Notes: generated from the letters alone by a model not told the origin. 64,000 nt of DNA from Pseudoips prasinana (GCA_951640165.1 OX621257.1:8815201-8879200), one strand, 5' to 3'. Positions 19,787 through 31,429 are shown, numbered from the stretch's first letter. Numbers and translations: made by a program.

Positions 19787-20990
19787 ACTTTGAGATATGT
19801 TTTGTTTATCCTATATACTAATGACCTAATTGATTATATAAGCAATGTTATGATAGATACACAACTCGTCGTTTATGCTGATGACACAAATGCAATAGTT
19901 GGAGCAAAAGATATCAAAGACCTAACCGAAAAAGTAAACAATGTCTTAATGCACTTTTACTCTTGGTTTAATATAAACAATTTAAATATGAACAGCACTA
20001 AAACTAATATTATATTATTTAAAACGACTGCTCGAAATAGTGATATTTTGGACGTTCAACTAAACGGGGATAAAATTTAACTAGTCAAACCAGCTAAAAT
20101 TTTGGGGGTACATATAGATGAATCACTAAATTGGAAAAACGAAATATGTGCCATAGATGCATCTATATCTTCTGCATGTTATGCTTTAAGAGCCCTAAGA
20201 TTCGAAGTTGAAGTTAAGCACCTTCTAATTGTGTACTATGCTCTTATAGAGGCTAAACTTAGGTAGAGCATAAGTTTATGGGGTAATAGTTACAACTACA
20301 ACTGCCAAAGAGCATTCATTCTACAGAAGAGAGCTATACGCACAATTGTGCGTATCTAACAAACAGACAGTTGTCGGCCTCACTTCTCGGCTCTTAAAAT
20401 ACTTCCGGTACCCAGTTTGTATGTTTTGGTACTCCTAATCAACCTTCAGAAATATTTATATGACTATGAAACAGATGTGGATAGATTAGTTAGAGAAAAC
20501 ACACGCAGAAAAGACCTTAGAATGAAAATAATACCACACTTGAATATTGTTAAGCATAGTGTACAATATAACGCAGTTGTTATCTTCAACAAGCTACCAT
20601 TAGACCTTAAAAGTCTAATATACACATCTCAGTTCAAATCCAAGTTAAAAGAATTCCTCTTGGACAAATGTCTGTACTGTATAGATGGACTGTGACCATG
20701 GTGAAATTAACATACTTATAACAATTAATTATTTAGGTTAATTTCCGCATTGTAACTAAATTATAGTGATTTCTCTTTGATTATAATACTACCTGTTGAC
20801 ATTTGTAATGCTACATATTGATTTATTTATTTATTATTATCTGATTGTTTAAATGTTATCTCGACTTTTTAACTATTTTGAATTTGGACATAATTGTAAT
20901 TTTCTTATTATTGTATACCTGTTGCATGATCTTGTATGATAAAGATTGAATTCTAACACAATTGTAAAATATTGTTTAAGAATAAATAAA
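19787..20990 (+). pseudogene. 5'-truncated Jockey-group LINE
   Basis: The first frame (19790-20080) starts inside the reverse transcriptase: LFILYTNDL, then VVYADDTNAI (catalytic YADD) and NLNMNSTKTNIILF. After a stop, further frames continue the same protein: KILGVHIDESLNWKNEI, WGNSYN, RAIRTIV, RPHFSALKILPVPSLYVL and FNKLPLDLKS. At least three stops interrupt it. The 3' UTR ends near AGAATAAATAAAATTGAAAA. Such proteins supply reverse transcriptase; this copy is inactive. Confidence 0.85.
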
Positions 20991-21004
20991 ATTGAAAATT
21001 GATA

Positions 21005-21190
21005 TCACACTAATACTATAAAGGCGGAAATTTCGGAATGTGTGACTGTGTATGTTTGTTACTTCTTCACGTCTAAACGGCTGTAGCGATTTTAATATCA
21101 TTTGGTATGGATTTAGCTGATACCCTGGATTAACATATATGCAATAATTTATAAAGTTTAATGCGGGTAAACCCGCGGAGCACAGCTAGT
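21005..21190 (+). mobile_element. Helitron-like element (TCACACTAATACTATAAA type)
   Basis: Starts TCACACTAATACTATAAAGG, contains TTTGTTACTTCTTCACGTCT and GGTATGGATTTAGCTGATAC, and ends with hairpin GCGGGTAAACCCGC and GGAGCACAGCTAGT. It forms the left end of the duplicated unit described at 21876. Confidence 0.75.
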
Positions 21191-21276
21191 TATACATATT
21201 TTAAACATACGTTTCATGTCAGTATACATAACTAATTTTAGGATATTTTATAGTAAGTAATTATAAGTATTTATGT

Positions 21277-21415
21277 ATGCTGGACAAAAGCCTCTCCAAA
21301 GAATGGGGGATATGCCATAATCGCCACGCTTGGCAAACGGGTTGGCGATCGCATTTTAATGGTCATAGTTCACAGAAAAACTAATGAGATGGGGTGCCGT
21401 CAACACACAGCAAAA
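21277..21415 (-). mobile_element. family Z / RTE-tail retroposon
   Basis: CTGGACAAAAGCCTCTCCAA, GCCATAATCGCCACGCTTGG, CAAACGGGTTGGCGATCGCA: a reversed family Z 3' end. It is inserted in the left duplicate only. Confidence 0.65.
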
Positions 21416-21512
21416 GTAGGTACAAATTATTATAATTGCTGTTATTAATGTATTACTTAAAACTAGTGAAAAAAACACAAGTAAAAAAATATTTATATAA
21501 AATAGCATTGCA

Positions 21513-21795
21513 ACGACTACGACGGTCACCGTAGCCTAGTTGGTAGTGCTCCTGCCTACGAAGCTGGTGGTCCTAGGTTCGAATCCCGGTAAGTGCAAAT
21601 ATTTGTGTGATGAGCACGAATATTTGTTTCTGAGTCATGGATGTTTTCTATGTATTTAAGTATTTATCTATCTATATAAGTATGTATATCGTCGCCTGGT
21701 ACCCATAGTACAAGCTTTGCTTAGTTTGGGGCTAGGATGATCTGTGTGACATTGTCCCAATATATTATTATTATATTATTATTATAATGAAATAC
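21513..21795 (+). mobile_element. SINE-2 with 14-bp target duplication
   Basis: AAAATAGCATTGCA flanks the insert at 21499-21512 and 21796-21809. The tRNA-like head has an A box (AGCCTAGTTGGTAGTGC) and a B box (GGTTCGAATCCC). The body has GAGTCATGGATGTTTTC. The tail has CTTAGTTTGGGGCTAGGATG and (TTA)n. This is the best-delimited SINE-2 in the window. Confidence 0.92.
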
Positions 21796-21875
21796 AAAAT
21801 AGCATTGCACTGCAGCTTGCCAAGCTAAGTAATCTAACATAATAAAAACACGTATCTGTTTCCACGTCGAATTAT

Positions 21876-22508
21876 TATTAAGGTGACATTTTGTGAATAT
21901 GTGAGTGTGTATGTTTGTTACTTCTTCACGTATAAACGGCTGGAGCGATTTTAATAAAATTTGGTATGGATTGAGCTGACACCCTGGATTAACACATAGG
22001 CTATAATTTATGAAGGTAAACGCGGGTTAAACCGCGGGGCACAGCTACATTTTTAAACATACATTTCATGTCAGTACACATACATAACAAATTTTAGGTT
22101 ATTTTATAGTAAGTAATTATATGTATTTATATATTTCGTTTCGTACATTTCGTTTTTATTTTATTCATTGCGGGATCCAAGACAGTTAAAGCGATTCCCC
22201 GGGATATGCCTGAGCCTCAACGCTCAGTGTCATTTCATTTTGTGCCACTGTTAATCCTAGCTTACAGGAGTTGCAGTGGTGGGTAAGAGGGAGGGACTAG
22301 TACCGACAAAAAAAAACTATTTATATAGGTACACAGTGTTATAATTGCTGTGATTAATGTATTACTTCAAACTAGTCTAAAAAGTATTTACAAAAAAATA
22401 TTTATAGTAAAAAACATAGCAGTTAAATACGAAATAGCATTGCACTGCAGCTTGCCAAGCTAAGTAATCTAACTTAATAAAAACACGTATCCGTTTCCAC
22501 GTCGAATT
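21876..22508 (+). repeat. second copy of a local tandem duplication (first 21005-21875)
   Basis: The Helitron body, the segment TTTCATGTCAGTACACATAC..GTAAGTAATTATATG, then ATAATTGCTGTGATTAATGT, GCACTGCAGCTTGCCAAGCT and TCCGTTTCCACGTCGAATT recur in the same order as at 21005-21875. The second copy lacks the family Z and SINE-2 inserts and has an R1-type 3' end at 22140-22312 instead. Confidence 0.85.
22140..22312 (+). mobile_element. R1-clade LINE 3' end fragment
   Basis: TTGCGGGATCCAAGACAGTT, AAAGCGATTCCCCGGG, TACAGGAGTTGCAGTGGTGG, GAGGGAGGGACTAGTACCGA and an A run: the same 3' UTR as 16450-16640. Confidence 0.85.
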
Positions 22509-22510
22509 CA

Positions 22511-22812
22511 TACAACATCACAAAATTTCATCTTTGTTATAACAATGAAATTTCAACATTCCGTGAGAATTTGTGTGAAAATATAACTTTCTAGTTCGTA
22601 ATGTCAAATAATCTTTTTGATCGATCGGATTTGTGTAAGTGAGAGCGACTAGCAGAGCGATTTAGGCGAGAATTTGAAATAGTTGTTATTACTATTAAAA
22701 TCTAGTTTTTAATTTGTTCAAGGTTTAGATCACTTGAGTCTTTCCTCCAAATTGTTCAAATGCAAATTATTTTCTTGGTAAAAATATGGGTCTTACATTG
22801 TTCTTATTTAAA
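22511..22812. other. unrecognised DNA
   Basis: Nothing identified. It contains AGTGAGAGCGACTAGCAGAG, vaguely like 23660-23680. Confidence 0.35.
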
Positions 22813-22999
22813 ACTAGTTGCTGTGCCCCGCGGTTTTACCCGCGTAAACTTTTAAGTACTTACTAAGTAAACTTTATAAATTATAACAGATCCTCCCCCG
22901 TAGGTGATAGCGTGATAATATGTAGCCTATATGTTGACCCAACCACTTTGTAATATTCATGCAAAATTTGAAGTAAATCCATACAGTAATTTATATTTA

Positions 23000-23054
<55 letters not shown>

Positions 23055-23102
23055 TATTAATGTACAGTTGTGACTTTCCTACGATTTTATTATATGTATA
23101 GA
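22813..23102 (-). mobile_element. Helitron-like element, family A, with (TA)n
   Basis: On minus: TCTATACATATAATAAAATC at the start, CGCGGGTAAAACCGCGGGGC hairpin and ACTAG-bordered end. A (TA)n microsatellite of about 45 bp (23001-23046) lies inside. The 3' end carries two extra bases (CAGCAACTAGT). Confidence 0.85.
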
Positions 23103-23512
23103 TTATAAATACCGTTCCATATTAGTCTTTCGGCGTACAAATGTCACATAAGAATCAATTTTAATTTATTAACTAACTAAATGTAAATATCGAATGTCTT
23201 TAAATTTATTTAATAATTACACAACATATGTTTGCTTAACCTAATTTATTATCAAAGTATTTTTTTATTGTGTAAAAAGCTTTACTTAAAAGGTATACAG
23301 AAAGCCTTTTCTTGAATTCAATTTGCAATATAAATCTGCCAGGTTGCGAGGTAATTTATTGCTTATCTGGGGGCCACACAGAAATAGCTGTTCTCTTGTT
23401 CTCTCAGATTTTCCCAAAATTTTGTGAACCTATATTTTGTTTTTTTTTTAATTATTTGGTAAAGAATAACAAGCCCAATAAAATAACATTAATTTAGTTC
23501 AGATAGTTTTTG
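23103..23512. other. AT-rich DNA, nothing recognised
   Basis: No motif was recognised. Confidence 0.4.
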
Positions 23513-23743
23513 TCAATTTAAATAATATTTTTTATTTATCACCAGACTTATAATACCTACTAACACAGCGATATGAGTTTTCAACACCATGCTAGCCACG
23601 CCGAAATATTTAAGTATATCACTCAATTTTGCTTGTTGCATATTTCGATTAAGTAAATCGCTCTCACTGCGACCAAACCGCATATCCACGCGAGTTAAGT
23701 AACTGAATACAAAATTCATGTCATCTTCAATTATTGTACGCAT
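23513..23743 (-). CDS. unrecognised 76-residue open frame
   Basis: An ATG-initiated frame of 76 codons with fairly coding-like composition in its first 45 residues (DDMNFVFSYLTRVDMRFGRS) and a hydrophobic segment near residues 52-68 (VLKTHIAVLVGIISLVI). No family was recognised, and no splice sites or poly(A) signal were assessed. It may be an exon remnant or a chance frame. Confidence 0.2.
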   Translation of the reverse strand: MRTIIEDDMNFVFSYLTRVDMRFGRSESDLLNRNMQQAKLSDILKYFGVASMVLKTHIAVLVGIISLVINKKYYLN

Positions 23744-24499
23744 ATAGCAATTATTATTAATTCACGGTAGTTATAAAAATAGCAACGTTATATAATAACG
23801 TCAATGGCCTAAACAATTTGATTCGAATCACTATCGATAATTTTCCATATCGAATCACACATTTGGAAGGAATCTAAGTCTCAGTAGCGTGTACGTTTTG
23901 AAGGGACGTCCGCGGGTATGGTCTTTGCGTCCCGTGGTATGTTCGTGATAAGAACCATCATGCCTTAGATACTCAAACTGAGCTGACCGCGTCTTTTCTT
24001 ATAAACGGGACTATAGCTCTATTTCCAGCAGTGGACGTCTTTCGGCTGATATGATGATGATAAACAGGTCGTGTATGCTATAAGCTTTGATATATAACTA
24101 CTAGATTAGTAATTACCGCGCCAACGTGTAGCCACTCCACATATAGACACAGACATATGCGCAGCTAACGTCACTTCAGTGCTCAATGAGACGCCATCTT
24201 AGTTGAACCGGGAGAAAAAAGGGTAAATGCGTAGTGAAAGACTGCCTTTCCCGATCCTCAAACTGAGCTGACCGCGTCCTTTCATACAAACTTGACAGTT
24301 GTACAAAACACCCAGCCTCAAGCCGTCAAGTCAATCCTCTCATGCATCTAATCCATATAAGTCCACATAAATAACCGCCTTGAGTCGAGAATCAAAAACA
24401 AAAGTGGTGATCATCTCATCGTGATGTTTCTAGGATGTAATCACGGTAGAAGACGAGTAGTTATATAAATTTAAACATTTATAAAAGTAAATAATAATA
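23744..24499. other. mixed unrecognised DNA with a small duplicated block
   Basis: CTCAAACTGAGCTGACCGCG occurs at about 23973 and again at about 24259. An RTE-like end (CCAGCAGTGGACGTCTTTCG, then (ATG)n) lies at 24027-24062. No coding sequence was recognised. Confidence 0.4.
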
Positions 24500-24750
24500 C
24501 GATACTTGTACAGTTTTTCTAGTACCTATCGGATCATCAGATTCTTTTTGGAAAGAAGTTCCTTATCGCGCGTTTTGAAAGGGGGCCAGACGGAAAAAAA
24601 TCTTACGAAAAGTTGTCACGACTCTTTTTGCAGCTGTGCGGCGTGTGCATGTTTCTCTGTCTCTCTCTCTCTCTCTCTTATAGAAAGCAAGTCAGATATT
24701 TTCATTTCTATTTCGCATTGAACAGTGTGGTGTCGCGACGATTATTTTTG
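24500..24750 (+). repeat. dispersed repeat W, copy 1, with (CT)n
   Basis: Contains AAAGGGGGCCAGACGGAAAA, TTGTCACGACTCTTTTTGCA, a (TC)n run at 24657-24678, then CGCATTGAACAGTGTGGTGT and CGCGACGATTATTTTTGTTG. A reverse-oriented copy is at 38178-38400. Confidence 0.75.
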
Positions 24751-25783
24751 TTGATATAGTTTTTAGAATTTTTGTCTGTGTGTCTGTATGTATGTCCGGG
24801 CGAAACTCAAAAAGTACTGCAGGGATTTACTTCAAATGTTGTATGAATATTACTAAGAGGTCGGGTTAACATATTATTACGCTTTCACTTACGGGGGCGG
24901 AGTGTGGTCTAGTTCACTGCTGATGTGGACTGAGACCTAGCTCTAACTTAGTTATCTGTCCGATCAACTAAGTTGGCGAATGGTTTTGGGGGAGAGCGCA
25001 ACAGTCGTTAAGAACCCCAAGACAAGTCTGGTGTGTAATCCTTCACGTGGTTGCCGCCTGTTACGTTTCTGCATCCTCTGCTCCCCAGCGGTAGATGCAC
25101 TCACAAACTGAAACCACCAGACGTACCCCAAACATTTTCCCATAACCCTCCTTTATATATAATCCCTATCTCCTACCCCTCCGCTGCCGAGATCCGTGGT
25201 CATGTCTCGGCGGGCTTTCTATTGCAGAAATGACAGCAATGGTCGGCTTTCAGTGACCACCCGCGTGTTTGTGCCGTACGCGGGGACCCGTAAGGGAGGA
25301 TGAAGGAGTCCTGGGGGTTGGGCTGGGGGGGAGTCGGGCTGTAGTTATTCCCTCCGAGCAACACGCCCCTTTGGTCTGAATTTCTACCGACACGGGAGGT
25401 CGGGGTCTAACCAACCACGATCAATCGGCTGACGACGTCCGGTCTGACGGCCGTCAGGTGAGTGTCGGGTCTGGGTGGGTTTGCAGTCGGGTGAGTGAAC
25501 CCTGGGCGCTGTAGTTTAGGTGCCCAGCGGGGCGCATACTGCGGACTCGTAAATTGCCCAGACTAACCCGCGAGTTACTAGAGAAAGGGAAAGGAGAAAA
25601 CCAACCTATCTATTTAGTATATGTCATATATTTTATATATTAGTATATTTTCTTTTCTCTTTCCCCTTTTTCTGGTTCGGCACTATATCGACTTAGTAAC
25701 CCTGGTGCTTGAAAGCATCCCCAGTTGAGGGCTCGATGGAGGGTGGGGAGCTAGGTTTGATGAAACTCCAATGAGATTTTGTT

Positions 25784-27617
25784 ATGGACAAATACCAAAA
25801 TAAAACTACAAACGATAAGCCCACCCAAAAGGTGGAGTCACTCGATGTCCTGCCCCAGAGGGCTGGGACATCTAAAGAAACACAAACGAGGGAAGCCGTG
25901 ACAAACACTGGCGTACCCGGGCAGGCCTCCACTGCTGGAGCTGAGAAACCCGGTAAGGGGACTCGGATCCGGCGGCGAGATGTCACTGGGTGGCCGGTGG
26001 ATGAAACTGGCAAACCCGCCAATCTGTCCCATAGCGGAAAACCGTTGGGACCGGGCAAAGGCAGCTCCAGCAGTCAGAGCGTACCACCCCGTATGTCACC
26101 CACACCGGGCACATCGGCGGGCGGTTCTGACGGCGGAATAGCTTCCGAGCGACCGGCACCAGAGGGCGAGCTTAGGGGGAGAAGGAGGCTCAGCGGTGCT
26201 CAAAAACGCCGTAGAGCTATAGAGAGGCAAGATGCGGCTCAAGGGGGAACTCCATCAGGAGGGCCTCAAAAGAGAGAGAGGGAAGTCAGTGACGAGAGCC
26301 CGGGCACGCATAACATACCAAAAAGGGCAAAATCCCAGGGGTCCTACAGAGACGCCCTAACTGGGAACCGGATGGTAATTGTTAATGCGAACTACCCGGA
26401 GGAGAAGCTGGACCCCAAAACGTTGGATCCTCTTAAAGTCCTACTGTGGGACCTTCTAGAGGAGACACCTGACCCCGCGCCGAGATTCTCCGTGGGGAAC
26501 ATGATTGCTGGGGCCATTCACATTATATGTGATGGACCTGAGGCAGTGCAGTGGCTTAAGTGCGTCAACGGTACCACCCTTCATGATCGTAGACGTATTC
26601 AAGACTTATGTTTTCTTCACAAATTGCTCAATAACCAAATACAGTGTAGCCATCTATTACAGAAAGTATCTCTAGCAATCCCCTATCATCATCCAAGACA
26701 CAAAACAAAAAAAATATTTCATACCTCTTTTTCAAAAACTAACTTGGGCCAACGGTCTCCTATTAACAGAACACTGAACTTGTACAATTTTATCCAAACC
26801 CGCGATCCAAGCATTGACATCTTTCACGATTCATTTAATAAATTTAAGTCCAAATTACAAAAAAATATCCAATAGTTACTAACAATGTACATATTTAAAT
26901 TATATACTTATAATAAAATTATGCTATGTATCGGCAAATGTTATGTACACCATCAGTGTCATGTGTATCAGAATTATACTGGTAATAATGTTGCAATAAT
27001 TGTTATAATACATATGATGTGGTTGTACTAATAAATAAATAAAAAAAAACGGTAAGAGTGTTGACGGCACTCCACTTAAGGTGATTGACGCCAAGGATCT
27101 ACCCAAACCAATCAGGATGGCATGGAGGTCCAAAACCGTAAGCAGTGTCACCTCAGAGCGGCTGCTCAAGATGACACAGCGAATGAACCCGTCCCTTCGT
27201 ACTGACGAATGGAAAGTGGTACACGCGAATGTCGAGACATTGTACACTCGGCGCATCGTCCTGATGGACAAAGCCTCGGCAGAGCACATAAAGGCGGTGG
27301 GATATAAGCTGCATACAGGGCTGGGAGGCAGCCATTTTAAACTCCTGGACGACGGGGAGAAAAAGGAACCTGAGACGAAAGCCGAAAATAGCGCGACCCC
27401 AGGTGAAACAACGACGTCGTCTCAAAAACATCCCATCGCAGGCGAACCGGGTGGCTCCGACCAGAAGGAGTCAGCCAACACTGAGGCATACCGCGAGACC
27501 GAGGGCACCCTATCACCAGCTACCTCAATGGGTGGCCTCAGTGATCTGGATGGGCTCCGACTGGACGATGACACCCTCACCTGCGAGGCAATGGAGGGGT
27601 CTGAAGAGGACCATTAA
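25784..27617 (+). pseudogene. LINE-A ORF1, interrupted by a LINE fragment
   Basis: RNA-binding ORF1 protein. ATG at 25784. The N-terminal 170 residues are low complexity, rich in Gly, Pro, Ser and basic residues (RRRLSGAQKRRRAIERQ). A folded part begins near SYRDALTGNRM. The frame is interrupted after codon 262 by the 474-bp insert at 26574-27047. It continues in the same phase from 27055 through KVIDAKDLPKPIRMAWRS and MNPSLRTDEWKV, a pattern resembling DUF4780 of insect LINE ORF1 proteins. The tail is acidic and the stop is at 27615-27617. No CCHC knuckle was seen. ORF2 starts 17 bp later. Confidence 0.8.
26574..27047 (+). mobile_element. 5'-truncated Jockey-group LINE inserted in LINE-A ORF1
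   Basis: Flanked by AACGGTA (26567-26573 and 27048-27054). The first 300 bp encode a LINE C-terminus (RRRIQDLCFLHKLLNNQI, IPYHHPRHKT, DIFHDSFNKFKSKL, stop at 26875). A 3' UTR and an (AATA)n/A tail follow. Confidence 0.9.
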
Positions 27618-27633
27618 GACTAGACCAACACAA

Positions 27634-30600
27634 ATGGCTAGCTTAAGGTTTGTACAGATTAATTTACAACATAATAAGGCTGCGACTGCCCTTCTGGCAC
27701 GCGAACTTATAATGGACAAATACGATGTAGCATTAATACAGGAACCCTACATATGCAAGGGCCAAGTCAAAGGACTAAACGGGACGGGAGGAATAATATA
27801 TCATCACCGTTCTGACAATAACGTGAGGGCGTGCATCTACGTCAAAAATGACTTAGATACAATACCCTTACACAATTTCTGTTACAGAGACCTGACAGCT
27901 GTCAAAATCATACTAAAAGAGGGGGTAGGTCGGAGGACTATCTGTATAGCCTCTGCCTACCTTCCCTATGAAGCAGAAGAACCAGCTTCTCCGAAGTTAA
28001 GGGAACTCGTGAATAATTGCAATGCAAATGATGTAGACCTCATAATCGGCTGCGACGCGAATGCACACCACATCATTTGGGGCAGCACAAACATAAACAA
28101 GAGAGGAGAGAAACTACTGGACTATCTGGTAAGCTCCCCGCTCCAATTAATTAATTCTGGTAACAGGCCAACATTTGTTAACACAAAGAGAGCTGAAGTT
28201 ATCGACATAACCCTAGCAACAACTAGAGCCAGCAACCTAATAGAAGATTGGAATGTTCCTAATGAGATATCCTTATCGGACCATAGGTACATTTGCTTCA
28301 AGTACAGAACACGAATAAAAAGGGAGTCTGTACAACGCCGTAACCCTAGACAAACGAACTGGCCCATGTACTTAAGGGACCTAAAGGTGGAACTATGCGA
28401 TCCGAAAAGTAAGCTCAATTCAGTCATTGACATAGAATTTGAGGCAGACCGAATTGTTCAAACAATATTGAAAGCATGGAGAGACAACTGTCCCGAAAAA
28501 TCGGCCAAGGCTAAGAGAATACCCTGGTGGACGCCTGAGCTAGTTAGGCTCAAAAAGGAAACTAGGGCAATATTCAATCTAGCTAAAGCCACAAAAATCT
28601 TTGAACTGTATGCTAGAAAGCTCACAGAATATAACAAAGCCGTCAGAAAGGCAAAAAGGCGTGCATGGAGGAATCACTGCCAGGAAACAGGCAGCATTCC
28701 ACAATGTATGAGACTCACGAAAGCCCTGGCCACTGCCAGAGTGAACCCATTATCCATTATCAGGAAAGCTGACGGGACACTAACAGATTCTGGTGAGGAG
28801 ACACTAGACGTCATGTTTAAAATCCACTTCCCAGGCTCTGAGACAAAGAAAACCATGGAGCGAGAAATCCCAATTAGCCATGAGGATGCGGAAAGACGCA
28901 CAACCAAGGCAGGTTGGGATACTGCTAAGAAGATCATTAACGAGACCAAAGTAAAGTGGGCCATAAGCAACGTTGAACCATTCAAATCGCCTGCCCGGAT
29001 GGAATATATCCCATCCTATTACAAAAAGCGAATAACGTACTAAACCCACACCTATGTAGGCTATATAGAGCCTGCATAGCCTTTGGGTACACTCCCCAAA
29101 CATGGAGACAAGTTAAAGTAGTCTACATCCCGAAACCAGGAAAGTCGGACTATGAATCACCAAAATCGTATAGACCGATAAGCCTCACATCATTCTTTCT
29201 CAAATCATTAGAAAAAATGGTAGACATACACATTAGGCAAGGGCCTCTAAAAAGATTTCCTCTACACTGGCAACAAAATGCGTATCAGGCAGGAAAATCT
29301 ACAGAGACAGCCCTACACCATGTAGTAAAAAAGGCGGAAGCAGCCTTAGAAAACAAAGAAATATGCCTTGCGGCATTTCTAGATATTGAAGGTGCTTTTG
29401 ACAATACGGCATTCAATACGATACAAAATGCCGCCACTAACCATGGCATAGAACCCACTCTATGCAGATGGATAGACAAAATGCTGAAAGGACGGCAACT
29501 GCAGTCAGCACTGCTCGGGGATATCAGATATGCAACGACAACCAGAGGATGCCCACAAGGCGGAGTCATCTCACCGCTACTGTGGTGCCTGGTTGTGGAC
29601 AAGCTCCTGATAGACCTAAACACAGGGCCACGGTATACCGTCGGTTATGCAGATGATATTGTGATACTAATAAGTGGGAAATTCCCTCACACAGTATCGG
29701 ATATTATGAAACAAGCCTTAAAAGAGACAGAGGACTGGTGCAAATCAAATAACCTTTCAATAAACCCACATAAAGCAGTTATAGTACCATTTACAAAGAA
29801 GAAGGACCTATCGGGAATAGGAACTCTCAAACTATACAATACAAAAATTGATTTGTCAAAAGAAGTGAAATACCTAGGTAGGCTACTTGACAAGGAGCTC
29901 ACATGGAAAGAACATGTAGAAAATATTAAAAACAAAGCGTTGAGAATATTCGGCATGTGCCGAGCAGCTTATGGCAAAACATGGGGACTGAAACCCAGAA
30001 TTGTTCACTGGATATACAGAATGATAATAAAACCGGTACTGATGTACGGTAGTATCGTCTGGTGGCCAAGAACAAAACTAGAAACCTGTAAACAAGTGCT
30101 GAACAAAATACAACGCACTGCCTGCTTAGCAATGACAGGGGCGTTTAGCACTACACCAACAGCAGCCTTGGAAGTAATCCTAGACCTAGTACCTCTACAC
30201 ATTGAAGTACAAGAAGAGGCAAGGAAAACACTCCAAAGACTTACTGCCCTGGGACATACATCTTACGATCGTATGCCCACCAAGCACACGCAGATAGAAA
30301 ACTGGAAACATCATGACAATGTAATAGGGATGGGCAGCGATAAAATGAAACCAACCTATACATTTGAACAACAATATAATTTATACATCTCTAGCAGAGA
30401 GGAATGGAAATTGGGACTTTGTAAACAAAACGAACAAAGTCAAATTTGGTATACAGACGGATCCAAAATGAAATCCGGCACAGGTGCGGGGGTTTATAAT
30501 AAAACCTGCAGTATCAGCAAAAGCATGGGCAACTTCACGACAGTGTTTCAGGCTGAGACATATGCGATAATAACATGCGCCCAGACAATCATAGATAGGG

Positions 30601-31277
30601 AGACGAAAGGTAAGACCATCTACATACTTAGTGACAGCCAGGCTACATTAAAAGCCCTGATGTCACACAAAATCGAATCGAAACTAACCCAGAACTGTAT
30701 CACGGCTCTGAACAAACTTGCCACTAAAAATAAAGTCAAACTCGTATGGGTACCAGGCCATACGGGAATAGAAGGCAACGAAAAAGCAGATACACTGGCT
30801 AGGAAGGGATCTGAAAGTCAGTTCTGTGGACCAGAACCGTGCGTAGGGATTCCTCCAAACGTAATAGGAGCATTCCTCAAAAATGAATCCACAATTAAAC
30901 ACAACCAAATGTGGATCAAAACCAAGGAACTAAAACACTCCAAACAACTCATGAAAGGAGTAGACAAGAGCTGGTCCAAGAAGCTTTGGAAATACAGCAG
31001 AAACCAGCTACGACTAATAGTAGCAGTATTCACGGGCCACTACGGCACCAACTACCACCAACACAAACTGGGACTGTCGAATAGCCCGATCTGCAGGACC
31101 TGTGGGGAAGAAAATGAAACAATGCTGCATATAATATGCAAATGCGATGCATTGGCAAGACACAGAATGGCAATCCTGGGGCTGGCATATCCAGAACCAG
31201 GTGACTACAAGGATCTACCTCTAAGGAGCGTACTGGATTACGTGCAGACTTCATTCAGGGCTCTAGGGATAGAATAA
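27634..31277 (+). pseudogene. LINE-A ORF2: endonuclease, reverse transcriptase, RNase H
   Basis: ATG at 27634 (MASLRFVQINLQHNKAA). AP-type endonuclease: QINLQHN, IQEPYI, GCDANAHH, DITLA, SDHRYI. A one-base deletion near 28990-28997 (inside what should be SPGPDGIYP) shifts the frame just before the reverse transcriptase; the frame then stays open from 28997 to 31277. Reverse transcriptase: KSYRPISLTSF, FLDIEGAFDN, CPQGGVISPLLW, GYADDIVIL. RNase H (about 30447-30815): YTDGSKMKSG, FQAETYAI, LSDSQATLKAL, GHTGIEGNEKAD. A C-terminal knuckle follows (CRTCGEEN...HIICKC). With one frameshift the copy is inactive but otherwise well preserved. Confidence 0.93.
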
Positions 31278-31429
31278 AACCATTGGGGATAGTACAAAAG
31301 ATCCTGAAGGGTCGAAGTGCTGTACAGAAGTACACCCCAAACAAGATAAGATAAGATAAGATACGGGGGAGGAGCTATGATAATTTATAAATTTTATCGC
31401 GGGTAAAACCGCGGGGCACAGCTAGTAAT

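Larger units (their letters stand above)
24903..31361 (+). mobile_element. LINE-A, full-length RNase H-bearing non-LTR retrotransposon
   Basis: Inserted in a Helitron with TACGGGGGCGGAG (24890-24902) and TACGGGGGAGGAG (31362-31374) on either side, a 13-bp duplication with one change. Layout: GC-rich 5' UTR (24903-25783), ORF1 (25784-27617, interrupted), ORF2 (27634-31277, one frameshift), short 3' UTR ending in an (ATAAG)n tail at 31343-31361. RNase H places it in the I/LOA-like side of LINE diversity; the exact clade is not resolved. Fragments of its 3' end occur at 5731-6135 and 57598-57944. Confidence 0.9.
24752..31426 (+). mobile_element. Helitron family A, split by LINE-A
   Basis: The left part 24752-24902 (GTCTGTATGTATGTCCGGGC, GAATATTACTAAGAGGTCGG) and the right part 31363-31426 (ATAATTTATAAATTTTATCG, hairpin, ending CAGCTAGT) together make the family A pattern seen uninterrupted at 31860-32060. 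The break falls inside TACGGGGGAGGAGC. Confidence 0.85.

Noticed and set aside
25784..26875. 363-residue single protein
   Set aside because: Its last 100 residues belong to a Jockey LINE fragment bounded by AACGGTA; the frame is a chimera produced by insertion.
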